DNA of 64,000 nt from Paroedura picta (lineage: Eukaryota > Chordata > Lepidosauria > Squamata > Gekkonidae): positions 29,089,001 to 29,153,000 of the forward strand of contig NC_135379.1 of the NCBI RefSeq assembly GCF_049243985.1, given 5' to 3'. Positions 32,101 through 38,478 of this stretch are shown here, one piece after another. The translations under genes were made by a program, and so were the position numbers. The notes beneath the pieces are model-generated. The model was not told where the DNA came from. It worked only from the letters and a program-made list of their open reading frames with translations, and did not search any database. How positions within the stretch are numbered: the stretch's first letter is position 1; the number at the start of each line of letters is the position of its first letter.

Positions 32101-32956
32101 ATACCTATAATATCTCTTCCATGCTATCAGCTTAGCTTAGAAACCACTGGCAAATCAGTTTGTTCTACCCAGTAACCTAACATTAGCACTCTGTTTTGGA
32201 CAATGGAATAATTTCTCTGCTTTAAATCACAGAAATTTAATATTCAATCCTTTTAAAAAGCTCCTTCTATTGTTTCCTCATTCATTGTTATGGTTTTGCC
32301 CCCTAAATGTGAATGAAAATGAAAAATCTGCATTTGGAACGTAACTAGTAAAAACCTGATCTAAATACACTATTTGATAATCTCAGAAGGAAAACTAATT
32401 TTAGTGAAATAATCTCTGGTATTTAATAAGGAATCAAATAAACCATATCTGACTATTATTTTTGGCACCTTGCTATTCTGATTTCTGTTCCTTGAGTTGT
32501 TGGGATACCCATACAAAGCTCTATCCTCCTTCTTAGCCTCCAACAAACTTACAAGACAGGATGGACTGAGAGGGGATGGCTCAGAGAGAACAACTGGCCC
32601 AGCTATAAATTTCAGGGCAGAGTGAGGGTTAGAATTCAAGTCTGCTTGATCCAATCCAGTACTCTCATCACTGTGACACACTGGGTCTTTATGTTAGTCC
32701 CGTTATCTGCCAATTGAACTATTGTTAGTTGCAAAGCAAAATGAATGTGTTCTTAGTATAAGGCAAAAGAATAACCAACTGGATAAAAGATACAGAAGTA
32801 AACAAGGAATAGTGTTTCTTACCTATCTGGCAGCAAAGGCGGTCCAGGAGGTATATGGAGTGGAGTCAGGTGATTAGTCGTTTCTATCGTTTTTGTTATT
32901 AATGCTGTTCCATCTTGTACATCATTGTAATAGGACAACATTGGGTAGACTTCCAT
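16401..32956 (-). CDS. SPMIP4: C7orf31 orthologue (sperm microtubule inner protein 4), eight coding exons
   Basis: Human C7orf31, renamed SPMIP4, is a protein of the sperm flagellar doublet-microtubule lumen. Coding exons: 32956-32823, 32016-31846, 28742-28713, 28360-28239, 20142-20057, 19471-19306, 19085-18994 and 17165-16401. They sum to 1566 nt, that is 521 residues plus stop, and every junction keeps frame. Diagnostic stretches that match the human protein as I remember it are the start MEV, KRDFTGTGSMNPLLLDD, RPLEGRIARLLQNRR, KITDTWKTDSLYLRQ and GWIPNCGVARPQTNLLD near the C-terminus. Human is about 590 residues, so this one is shorter, mainly in the middle. There is no signal peptide or membrane segment. 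The BovB insertion lies in the 7.9-kb intron 20143-28238. Gene identity is strong; exon edges are hand-read. Confidence 0.92.
17470..18290 (-). mobile_element. Degraded LINE (CR1-superfamily, endonuclease-side region)
   Basis: Intron of C7orf31/SPMIP4. The plus strand has blocks typical of reverse-complemented CR1-like LINEs: TTTGTCATCCAAATGCTTCC, TTGTATTTCTTTTGCCAGAG, CATGTGGGTCTTC and TTGAATTCAAGTGTTACAG. No open frame remains. Family placement is tentative. Confidence 0.5.
18994..19085 (-). CDS. SPMIP4: C7orf31/SPMIP4 coding exon 7
   Basis: Codes (G)TGSMNPLLLDDHDVKTIGRA to GINVDL, parallel to human GLGPMDPLELDDYHEKMV. Two acceptors 6 nt apart keep frame: one starts the exon at 19085, the other at 19079. 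The first fits the human length better. Donor GTAAGT. Confidence 0.88.
19306..19471 (-). CDS. SPMIP4: C7orf31/SPMIP4 coding exon 6
   Basis: Codes LPGIEQHHPAYDSNAPEFPK through ANMLENVKKALWLSSYKRDFT, matching human RSHWLTSYTHDFT at its end. Acceptor ATTCCAG, donor GTACGG. Confidence 0.92.
19638..19870 (+). mobile_element. tRNA-derived squamate SINE, full length
   Basis: Head with GTAGTAGTCAGGAGCACGG and box B-like GGTTTGAATCC, body with TGACCTTGGGCTCGG, 3' part with GAGACTCCTTCTGATAG and a TTCTTCTTTTT tail. Lies in a C7orf31/SPMIP4 intron, antisense. Confidence 0.88.
20057..20142 (-). CDS. SPMIP4: C7orf31/SPMIP4 coding exon 5
   Basis: Codes KPDRYDEDGSKPLDMHKKAW and SGKNGHVY. Acceptor TTTAACAG, donor GTAAGT. 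The BovB element lies 344 bp upstream of this exon in the preceding intron. Confidence 0.88.
20175..20330 (-). mobile_element. LINE 3' tail remnant
   Basis: AATAATAATAAACCTTATTG followed by GCATAACAATAAGAGG resembles the reversed tail of an L2-like LINE. Confidence 0.35.
20473..20485. repeat. BovB target-site duplication, left
   Basis: AGACATGTGTGCT, identical to the copy at 23704-23716. Confidence 0.93.
20486..23703 (+). mobile_element. Full-length BovB (RTE clade) LINE with perfect target duplication
   Basis: Complete non-LTR retrotransposon of about 3.2 kb in a C7orf31/SPMIP4 intron, antisense to that gene. It has a 5' UTR of about 180 bp, one long ORF, and a short 3' end finishing in an ACAACAACAA tail, as BovB does. 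It is bounded by a perfect 13-bp direct repeat AGACATGTGTGCT at 20473-20485 and 23704-23716. The intact frame and perfect duplication point to a young insertion. BovB is known for horizontal transfer between squamates and other animals. Confidence 0.96.
20666..23695 (+). CDS. BovB ORF2: endonuclease and reverse transcriptase
   Basis: 1009 residues with no interruption. N-terminal AP-type endonuclease: GTWNVRS at 72-78 (catalytic-site N75), E103 in ISELKW, D208 and N210 in MGDWNAK, and SDH at 300-302. Reverse transcriptase follows, with IPIPKKGNAKECSNYRTIAL, AGFRRGRGTRDQIANIRW, FIDYAKAFD, RQGCILSPCLFNLY and the catalytic YADD at 754-757. The C-terminal part has WCWRRLLRVPW and ends GRTRLRT. 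All expected catalytic residues are present. The product would nick DNA and copy its own RNA at the nick. The first 60 or so residues before the endonuclease are less conserved in the family, so the true start could lie a little downstream. Confidence 0.96.
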   Translation: MDSSNRHNDMTLEDEPLRSEGVQYATGDEQTASTSSARMNEATGPKPKGRSVVEVTGGEKTVRCCKDFYSIGTWNVRSMNQGKLDVVKQEMTRLNIDILGISELKWTGMGEFNSDDHQVYYCGQESRRRNGVAFIINKRVGKAVLGYNPQNDRMISVRIQGKPFNITVIQVYAPTTAAEEDEVDQFYEALQHLLEATPKNDVLIIMGDWNAKVGSQKITGITGKFGLGVQNEAGHRLVEFCQENTMVIANTLFQQPKRRLYTWTSPDGQHRNQIDYVLCSQRWKSSIQSIKTRPGADCGSDHELLVAKFRLKLKKVGKSTRPLRYELNHIPDEYTVEVTNRFKELDLIDRVPEELWTEVRNIVQEVATKTIPKKKKCKKSKWLSEEALQIAKERREVKGKGERERYTQLKAEFQRKARRDKNAFLNEQCKQIEENNRMGRTRDLFKKIGDMKRTFHAKMGMIRDQNGRDLTEAEEIKQRWQNYTEELYKSELNIPDDHNGVVTDLEPDILECEVKWALGSLSNNKASGSDSIPVELFKNLKDDAVKVLHSICQQIWKTQQWPQDWKRSVYIPIPKKGNAKECSNYRTIALISHASKVMLKILQARLQQYVDRELPEVQAGFRRGRGTRDQIANIRWIMEKAREYQKNVYFCFIDYAKAFDCVEHNKLWQVLKEMGIPEHLICLLRNLYAGQEATVRTEHGITDWFKIEKGVRQGCILSPCLFNLYAEHIMRNAGLEESQIGIKIAGRNINNLRYADDTTLMAESEEELKSLLMQVKEESAKVGLKLNIKKTKIMASGPLNSWQIEGEEMEIVTDFIFLGSKITADGDCSKEIKRRLLLGRKAMANLDSILKSRDITLPTKVRLVKAMVFPVAMYGCESWTIRKAERQRIEAFELWCWRRLLRVPWTARRTNRSVLEEISPDCSLEGQILKMKLKYFGHLMRRKDSLEKSLMLGAIEGKRRRGRQRMRWLDGVTEAVGANLNGLRGMVEDRKAWRIIVHGVAMGRTRLRT
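23704..23716. repeat. BovB target-site duplication, right
   Basis: AGACATGTGTGCT directly after the ACAACAACAA tail. Confidence 0.93.
23717..24534. other. C7orf31/SPMIP4 intron, nothing recognised
   Basis: AT-rich intronic sequence without identifiable elements. Confidence 0.5.
24535..24720 (-). repeat. Interspersed repeat of unresolved class, minus copy
   Basis: AGAGAAAATGGCTGCTTTGG, CTTCCCAAACCCTCTCCTCC and CCCAGAACTGGCAACCCT are the inverse of the blocks at 25077-25265. Confidence 0.7.
25077..25265 (+). repeat. Interspersed repeat of unresolved class, plus copy
   Basis: Starts AGCTCTGGGTTGGG, then GGGGTGGAGCCTGGGGACAG, AATGCCATAGAGCCCACTCT and CCAGGGGAACTCTGAT. The same consensus occurs reversed at 24535, 31125 and 43070. 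Confidence 0.7.
25426..25512 (-). repeat. Short dispersed repeat, minus copy
   Basis: AACCTTAATAATATCCAAAG, TGACTACTCACCCACTACC and GGCCCTCAGCCAGGAATGG are the inverse of the copy at 38722-38805. Confidence 0.7.
25780..25985 (-). mobile_element. tRNA-derived squamate SINE
   Basis: Reversed copy: CCCTTCCTCTCCCCACAACA at its 3' side, GGCCCAAGGTCACCCAGC in the body and CACTACACCAAGGTGTAC at the head. Confidence 0.83.
25964..26238 (+). repeat. Left arm of a large imperfect inverted repeat
   Basis: About 270 bp whose reverse complement lies at 26762-27032. Matching blocks: TTAAAGAGATGTAG, TTTAAATTTGGACCTTCTGG, CAATGGCTTCTCAGAGCAGT and TTTCAGAAGGGAGGAATG. Confidence 0.85.
26226..26250. repeat. 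(GT)n microsatellite
   Basis: About 12 GT units in the inner edge of the left inverted-repeat arm. Confidence 0.9.
26480..26660 (+). mobile_element. Helitron 5' end with strong hairpin
   Basis: TCTTAAAACCGCC after A, then CGCCGCGGACTAAATAAAAC and AGTAAGGGCTGG as in the other copies. It includes the hairpin at 26567-26621. It lies in the spacer of the inverted repeat at 25964-27032. Confidence 0.6.
26567..26621. repeat. Two-stem hairpin in Helitron fragment
   Basis: Outer arms ACTCGGAGGA and TCCTCCGAGT are perfect (10 bp). Inner arms ATCAGGAACC and GGGTCCTGAT differ at one pair, around the loop GCGAAGC. Confidence 0.85.
26762..27032 (-). repeat. Right arm of a large imperfect inverted repeat
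   Basis: Reverse complement of 25964-26238 with scattered differences; blocks CATTCCTCCCTTCTGAAATT, ATTGCTCTGAGAAGCCATTG and CTACATCTCTTTAAGGCAAT. Confidence 0.85.
27912..27999. mobile_element. hAT MITE, truncated copy
   Basis: Right half of the same family: CAATTCCCAGAAGCG, GCTTCTGGGAATTGTAGTCC and the end TTTGACTACCCCTG. The left terminal repeat is absent. Confidence 0.82.
28239..28360 (-). CDS. SPMIP4: C7orf31/SPMIP4 coding exon 4
   Basis: Only one frame is open. It codes KYKLPLRVPG, RFHPFHPYVHPSEPDNVYTG, parallel to human EHPYHTHI and SPEDLYTG. Acceptor TTCTCCAG, donor GTAAGA. Confidence 0.9.
28535..28615 (-). mobile_element. 5S-like SINE fragment
   Basis: CCAGGTGATCTCCCATCC followed by AAAAACTGAC resembles the reverse complement of the 5S internal promoter end. 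Short and tentative. Confidence 0.45.
28713..28742 (-). CDS. SPMIP4: C7orf31/SPMIP4 coding exon 3, 30 nt
   Basis: A 30-nt exon coding LPRLPDNSA between acceptor TTTTATAG and donor GTAAGT. It joins exons 2 and 4 in frame and resembles human LIPKPPNST. Its small size makes it easy for gene finders to miss. Confidence 0.75.
30209..30670 (+). mobile_element. Non-autonomous hAT element with 8-bp target duplication
   Basis: Ends CAGTGGTCCCTAATC and GGGGACCACTG are inverted repeats of each other. The 8-bp ATGTGGAG at 30201-30208 is repeated at 30671-30678, the length expected of hAT. The interior is GC-rich and has no transposase. Another SINE 3' fragment sits inside at about 30250-30356. Confidence 0.92.
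30250..30356 (+). mobile_element. SINE 3' fragment inside the hAT element
   Basis: TGTTGTGGGGAGAGG through AAGCGGCATATAAGAACC and a TTCTTCTTCTT tail, opposite in orientation to the SINE outside. This is the third layer of nesting. Confidence 0.8.
31125..31335 (-). repeat. Interspersed repeat of unresolved class, minus copy
   Basis: AGAGATCAGTTCCTCTGGAG and AAAATGGCTACTTTCAGAGG then CTCTAAACCCTGTCC, and GAATTGGCAATC at its end. Confidence 0.7.
31846..32016 (-). CDS. SPMIP4: C7orf31/SPMIP4 coding exon 2
   Basis: Begins YEELRDTFQLCK (compare human RYQELRESLQQCR) and includes YGGSEPMLPETHRNYEPP, close to human [20 protein letters not shown]. Acceptor TTTCAG, donor GTAGG. Confidence 0.92.
32520..32690 (-). 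mobile_element. Old tRNA-derived SINE
   Basis: AGAACAACTGGCCCAGCT and GTACTCTCATCACTGTGAC fit a reversed, diverged copy of the SINE family. Confidence 0.5.
32823..32956 (-). CDS. SPMIP4: C7orf31/SPMIP4 coding exon 1
   Basis: Codes residues 1-44 plus two bases. The ATG follows an AG directly (ATTAAAG/ATG), so the exon may begin at the start codon or further upstream; human also begins MEV. The donor is GTAAG at 32822-32818. Confidence 0.88.
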
Positions 32957-33108
32957 CTTTAATATCAACAAAGAGGATGCATAGATATAACATTCAGGGA
33001 TCAAAGCAAATTGATCTGCATTTGCACCTTCTGGACTGACATGTTCTGTTTGAATAGTTCTGTTCAAATAGCTTTGAAACAATGCCTAATGGCTTTCATT
33101 ATTGCAAC

Positions 33109-33339
33109 GGGCTAGCCGGAAGAGGGAAGTCTAGCACATGTGCAGCCCCTTAAATAAAGGGGAGTTCCCGACTCTTCCTCTGCGCCCCTCCATCAGCACA
33201 GGAACTAGCCCAACTCATCTGGTGCCCCTGGCCACCTGCACCCTTGATGGGCATCTTGTGGCCAGGCGCATGCTTGCTCTCTCTCGGCCCTGCCCACTAT
33301 ATCCACAATGGTGCGGCACCAGGTAAGTCAGGACCGTCC
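33109..33339. mobile_element. 231-bp GC-rich insertion between 10-bp direct repeats
   Basis: The direct repeat TTATTGCAAC is at 33099-33108 and 33340-33349. The insert starts GGGCTAGCCGG and ends CAGGACCGTCC, with weak inverted similarity at its ends. No coding content and no poly-A tail. Class unknown; a Mutator-like element would fit the duplication length. Confidence 0.5.
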
Positions 33340-33934
33340 TTATTGCAACAGATTGCCTTTTCAGAGCACAGTGTAAAACGGTGGGCACATAGAGATGTAG
33401 CCCAATAGAAGGAGGTGGGCATCTATTTCAGATTTCCTACCCCAATTTCTCTCTGATGCTCTTTCTAAGGATCTCCTGCCCTCCAGGAGCAGCATTCTGA
33501 GAAGATCAGAGAAGGCAGGAATGTTCCATTCCACTGGTGGAAGCGCAGGTGCCATTCCTGATCCTCTCTCTTTGATTTAAAAGATAAATTACAGTTTCAA
33601 AGATTCTTACCAAAGGGTTTTCAGAAAGCCCAATCGGAGAGATTCAAAGGTATTATGGTGTGGCCCAATGACATGAACCTCACATGACTTTTATTAAACC
33701 AGCTAATTCATGATGTAAGGGATTTCTGAATAATACTTCCCCCATAATGCAAGCGTTCTGCTTGTTTTGGCCTTTCTTAGATTTATTCTGAGCATAATGC
33801 CATTTATCCATGACTTATCTCTCAAGGTAGTGTCTATGAGAACAATGCTGAAACAGTAAGGAACAATACATACTGGCAGATCTGAAACCTAAAAAGCAAA
33901 ATTTTCAGGGATATTTTGTTCAAGATTCAAGACC

Positions 33935-34095
33935 TCCTCCACATGCAGCCAGTTGGATGGGAATTGTTCTTGCAGAACAATTCTCTTAGAGCTCTCTCAG
34001 CCCCACTACCTCACAGGGTAACTGTTCTGGGGGGAGGAGTCCACCTTGGGACTGCTTTGGGTATTGAAAAGCAGGGTGATTCCTGGATATATCTG
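33935..34095 (+). mobile_element. SINE, degraded
   Basis: CTCTCAGCCCCACTACCTCA, CAGGGTAACTGTTCTGGGG and GGACTGCTTTGGGTATTGA match the SINE body and 3' part. Confidence 0.65.
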
Positions 34096-34149
34096 GGTTG
34101 CTGAATAAACTACTAAAGTACTTTTCAGGTATATTTTTGGGGGTATCTG

Positions 34150-34258
34150 AATGCATGCCCCTACTTCCTGATCCTTTTAATGAAGACCTCAAGGTTTGAA
34201 CCTGGGATCTTCTGCATGCAAAGCAAATAATCTAACACTGAGCCATGGCTCCTCTTTG
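34150..34258 (-). mobile_element. tRNA-derived SINE head (second type)
   Basis: On the minus strand GGAGCCATGGCTCAGTGTTA and CAGAAGATCCCAGGTTCAAA give A and B boxes of a tRNA-like promoter. It is a different tRNA head from the main SINE family here. Confidence 0.65.
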
Positions 34259-34374
34259 TTCCAGGAACAGAGCTACTGAGTTTAGTTACCTTTGGATTAA
34301 TATGTATGTGTAAAGTGCAATCAAACAGCAGCCCCAGGAAAGGGCTCTCAAGGCAAGTGAGAAGCAGATGTGTT

Positions 34375-34485
34375 TTGCTGTTGCCTTCCTCTGCATAGCC
34401 TTCCCTTGGTGGTCTCCCTTTCAAATATCTACCCTGCTTAGCTTCTGAGATCTGAGCAAGCTTTACTATTCTTCCTTCCCTCCTA
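34375..34485 (-). mobile_element. 5S-rRNA-derived SINE or 5S relic
   Basis: The plus strand shows GGTGGTCTCCCTTTCAAAT and CCCTGCTTAGCTTCTGAGAT, the reverse complement of the 5S rRNA internal promoter (AAGCTAAGCAGGG, GATGGGAGACC). Squamates are known to carry 5S-derived SINEs. Confidence 0.72.
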
Positions 34486-35449
34486 GATGAGAGAATACTG
34501 TCATTGTTGTATTTGATTCATCTACACATTACTAACAAAACCATGCCAGGACACAAACAAGTAGTTTACAAGTCAGCATTACTCCTAGCTGGATTATTAC
34601 ACAGAGAGAGATGTTGTCCCTGGATGTTTCATCTTCAACCAATTTACAATTCTCTCTCCTCCACTCTGACTGCAGGTTCCGAACTCCCTTCTTTCTTACA
34701 ACTGGAAGGATGTTATCTCTTCAGAACTCATCATCATCTTATTCAGAACAGTCTTAATGAGTTGTTAACTACCATGAGGCCATCTCCTAATATTACCAAT
34801 CATGAAAGTAGCACAAGCTGAACTGGTATTCCAGAAGCTAACAAAGACACGTTTAGGGCAGAAGCCCAAAAAGCATTGTTTTGTGAGTTACTAATGTTGG
34901 CTCCTAAAAATCTGGAATTGACCCAGGATGAGACATGCTTTTTAATATGGACTGCACAAGGTATTGCCAGCAGTATTTTCATTATGAAGTATGCAAGTTT
35001 TTCACCTGAACATTAAGAGAGACTTCCGATGGTTAAAAACTGTGATGATGGAGTCATTTACCTAGGGAGGGGGTGGGATCTCTGCCACTGAAGGGGTTGA
35101 GGCCAAAGAGCCATCTTGTCAGGAACGCCCCAATTTGGATTTCCTGTACCGAATAGGAGACCAAACTACATGACCTACAAGGCTCATTTCTGTGATTCTG
35201 TGACAAGCATATGTTGGAGACCTATGCTTGTTTTCATCAGCCACCCCTTAATCCCTCAGTCATTTAATCCAAAATTCTGACATTTACAGAAAACATGATA
35301 GCGAAGAGGGAGAAACAAGTGAACCAAGAATGCCATGTTAACCCTCACACTTACCTTTCATTTTGGGGCAGTAGTCTCCTGGCCTGCTCTCCAAGTGGCC
35401 CTTGACATCACAATGCCTCAGTGTTACAAATTTGGGGGAGGGGGTGTCA

Positions 35450-36230
35450 TAAAGTGAAAGGCAGCAAGTGATGCAAGGAGCCTGTATAAATCCAGCGCTT
35501 GAAAGCAGCTATTTGTATGGCTGCTGCTACAGTCCGGAGATCTAGAAATGAGGAAAGTGTCCTGGAAGCACTGAGGACGATGCGCTCGCCCGCCAGTCCG
35601 GAGGGTGGGGTGAAGCCGAGCGGCGGCAGCCCACGCCAGGGCCAAGAGAGGCGTCGGAGGGAAAGCCGAAAGCGGCCTCGGCTAGCCCTCCCGCGGGGGG
35701 AACAGCCGCTCCAGGGGACGTGCCTGCCGCTAAGGCCGAGAAGGAGCTGACAGGGCGCCTAACAGGCATGAAGGAGCTCCGAAGGAGAGAAAGGACCGAG
35801 CGGCCGAAGAGCCTCGGCGGGCGGGCAGCAAGAAGGGAGCCGGGAAGCGGTGGTCGAAGGGCTCAGGCAAGGACGATCCGGACATACCTGGGAAGTGGAG
35901 GGAGCTCAAGGCAAGGCGCCACTCCAGCTGGGTCCCCGTCGGAACCGGTGGATGGCAACGAGGCAAGCCTTAGCCTGCTCAGCCGTGGGGATGGGGAGCA
36001 GCCAGATGCCCGCAACCCAGCCCAGGGGCCAGCAAGGAAGTGTGTGTGTGGGGGGGGGGGGGGGTCCGAGGCAGGTAGCGCCGACCTCGAAAGGGGGAAA
36101 GGGGAAGAGGGTACTCACCTGAGAATCCCCGCGCCTGTGTTTGGGGAGTGGTCAGCTTCGTCCTCAAGGCGGTGGAGGGCGGGGCCAAGGCTAAGGGCAC
36201 GCCCCCGGGCGTGACAAAGATAGCTAACAG
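35450..36230 (-). promoter_or_regulatory. SPMIP4: CpG-rich promoter region of C7orf31/SPMIP4
   Basis: Strongly GC- and CpG-rich block about 2.5-3.3 kb upstream of the start codon. Two minus-strand donors could end non-coding exons: one at 36119 (CTCAG/GTGAGT) and one at 35355 (GAAAG/GTAAGT). It contains a GT/poly-G run near 36040-36063. Several long ORFs here are composition artefacts. The assignment rests on position and composition. Confidence 0.6.
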
Positions 36231-36239
36231 GAGCCCGTT

Positions 36240-37870
36240 ATAAACTTAATTGTATGAAGAAGGGCCATATCCAGTTTTACCACTGGAGTCCAAGGCTCAA
36301 GAACTGGTGAGCTATCAGAACACAACTCTGCCTCCTAGCTCTATCTAAGTCCCTTCGTGATGGCAAAATATGAGAAGCAGAAGTCAGTAAGGTTTCTCTT
36401 TTCTGCACAGTTGAGTCCTAATCAGATTAGAGGGAAACTAGAGAGTGAAATGACTAGTTAGGTGGTGCATTTATGAGGTTCTTGTGTCAGTCAGGTGTTC
36501 ATCTTCAGGATTTGAAGGCAGGCTTTGCAATGGCTTGCTGCTTGTGTAGGAAGCAGATCAAGACACCATGCTACTCCATGAGCTCCATCCTTTTCATGTC
36601 ACCACCACAAATACAGGAAGGACTGGAATGGAGAAGTTCATGACTGGTAGACATCATTTATACTTGCATTGTATATTTTGGCATAATGTGCTTTAATCAA
36701 GGAATGGAGCAAAGTCAAACATGTTGAGAAATGGCAAAATAATAATTAGCAAGTAGTGGAATGTACCTTCCTGCAGTTACAAACCTCAAAAATGAGTCAC
36801 TCGCAGATAATTTCCTTTTTCATAGTGCAAGCCAGGAGTTGCTGAGTGCTTGGAGAAGCTCTCAGACATGCCATGGCAAGGCCATGAGGGGAGTGATTGT
36901 TCCTGGATGCACTGGCTCCGCAATGGAGGAGGGAAGTTGGGAGTCCCACCTAAGAGTTTTGTGGGCCCCTTTTGTCTATATACTGTTAATCACCTGTGGC
37001 CACCATCTGTGAATATTGGGACCACATGGAGGCCAAAAAGATTTTCTGCACACTTGGGACATTCACCATGTTTGCAGAAAAATATGTTAAAAAAAATACA
37101 GGGGGAGGGTTTGAATCCCCTGGAAAGTAAAACAGGACTTCCATATCTCCTAGACTGTGTGCTGTACTATAATTCTGCTCTTCAAAGTTTCAACTTCCTC
37201 CATTGAAACTGAGCAATGTATTCTGGAGATCACTTTATTCTGAAAAACTCCAGGCTCCACTTGAAAGTTGTTAACTCTTTTACAATGTTTGTTTTCTTCT
37301 ATAAAAGCAGAAAATTCTGACTCAGATACAGACAAGACCTTAGAGTTTACCTCTGAGTGCCACAGTGAGCTGGAGTTTGTGACTGATGGGCATACCAGTA
37401 AACTGAATGTCTGCTCAGTCAGCTACAGGTGGGAGTCTTTTGTACTTTTGTCATTTGTTTTATTTATTTGAAAAGACAAAACTAAGTGCTAGATTGCCTT
37501 GGGGGACTTCTTGGTGACATCATGGCACCCAGCCAATATGCAGTGTGTGTGCTGTTTTCAAACTTAATGGGCTTTTCCCAGATGTGGAAAGAAAGGTTAC
37601 ATCTGGACGGAATACAATGAGAATGTTTCCAGGATGATGCTGGGGCTCTAAACAGCATTACATCTGTTTTTATCCAATTTTCTCTCAGTTCCGTTTACTG
37701 TACCTATCAATATTTACCAATATTTACCGTACTTACCAATATTTACCAAGATTTCAATTACATGCCCTGGACCATCTTTTCTTATCTTCACAGTGTATGT
37801 AATGCCAACTTGATTGTGCAATGACTGCATTATTAGGAGGCAACACCAGCAAGGCCAAGGTATAACTCTG
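36240..37870. other. Intergenic, C7orf31/SPMIP4 to NPVF
   Basis: No gene or full repeat recognised. A short trace of the unresolved repeat family lies near 37200-37262. Confidence 0.5.
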
Positions 37871-37871
37871 T

Positions 37872-37877
37872 TTTATT
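37872..37877 (-). terminator. NPVF: Candidate NPVF polyadenylation signal
   Basis: AATAAA on the minus strand about 205 nt after the NPVF stop codon. Confidence 0.5.
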
Positions 37878-38079
37878 TGAGTCACATACCATACAGGACA
37901 CAGGCAGACATCCATCTTAGAAAATCACTACACAAACCTTTCCCCAAGAGCAAGCCTAGTCTGCTATACAAAAGTATCTACCACTTAGCCACTAGGTGGC
38001 AACTAACACAAACATATTACACTTGTATTGTTAACAAGTTGCTTTATAAAGCATGCCATTGAATGAAGCACTGTACAAA

Positions 38080-38478
38080 TCAGACATGATTTAAAGTGTT
38101 AGTGTCTTGATCAGACTGTTGGATCTCTTGAGGTAAAATGAAGAGAAGTGATCTTCCAAACCTTTGTGGCAAGTTGGAAAGAGAATGGATGGAGCTCTGA
38201 ACAAAAGGAGCTCTCTCAAATCTGTGTGCGAAAGGAAGGGTATGGCTTGAAAGGATGCCTTCAAATGCCCTTCCAAACCTGAGAGGCAGGTTGGCTGCTG
38301 GCTTGATGCTTCTTTCTTCCGGAAAATTTCTACCGAACCTCAAAGGCAAATTAGCGACTGAATTTGGCATCTTGTTTATTGCAGGGACGCTCATCTTCAC
38401 AATGTTCTTTAACCCCCAGTCCTTTAGTTCTTCAAGGTTTAGGCGTCTCTGCTTTTCTTCTATAAAGTCTTCATTAGA
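38080..38478 (-). CDS. NPVF: NPVF exon 2 (peptide-coding)
   Basis: Acceptor TTTAATTTTAG, then SNEDFIEEKQRRLNLEELKD and the three RF-amide units; the stop is at 38082-38080. The residue at 38400 is valine (GTG), inside the exon, and not a start. Confidence 0.93.
   Translation of the reverse strand, partial: SNEDFIEEKQRRLNLEELKDWGLKNIVKMSVPAINKMPNSVANLPLRFGRNFPEERSIKPAANLPLRFGRAFEGILSSHTLPFAHRFERAPFVQSSIHSLSNLPQRFGRSLLFILPQEIQQSDQDTNTLNHV

Noticed and set aside
35499-36214. Several ORFs up to 164 codons near the C7orf31/SPMIP4 promoter
   Set aside because: CpG-island composition; no family features and overlap on both strands.
37500-38079. Third NPVF exon coding the usual DDAELKQEK-type end
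   Set aside because: No matching peptide or splice pair found downstream of the stop at 38080.
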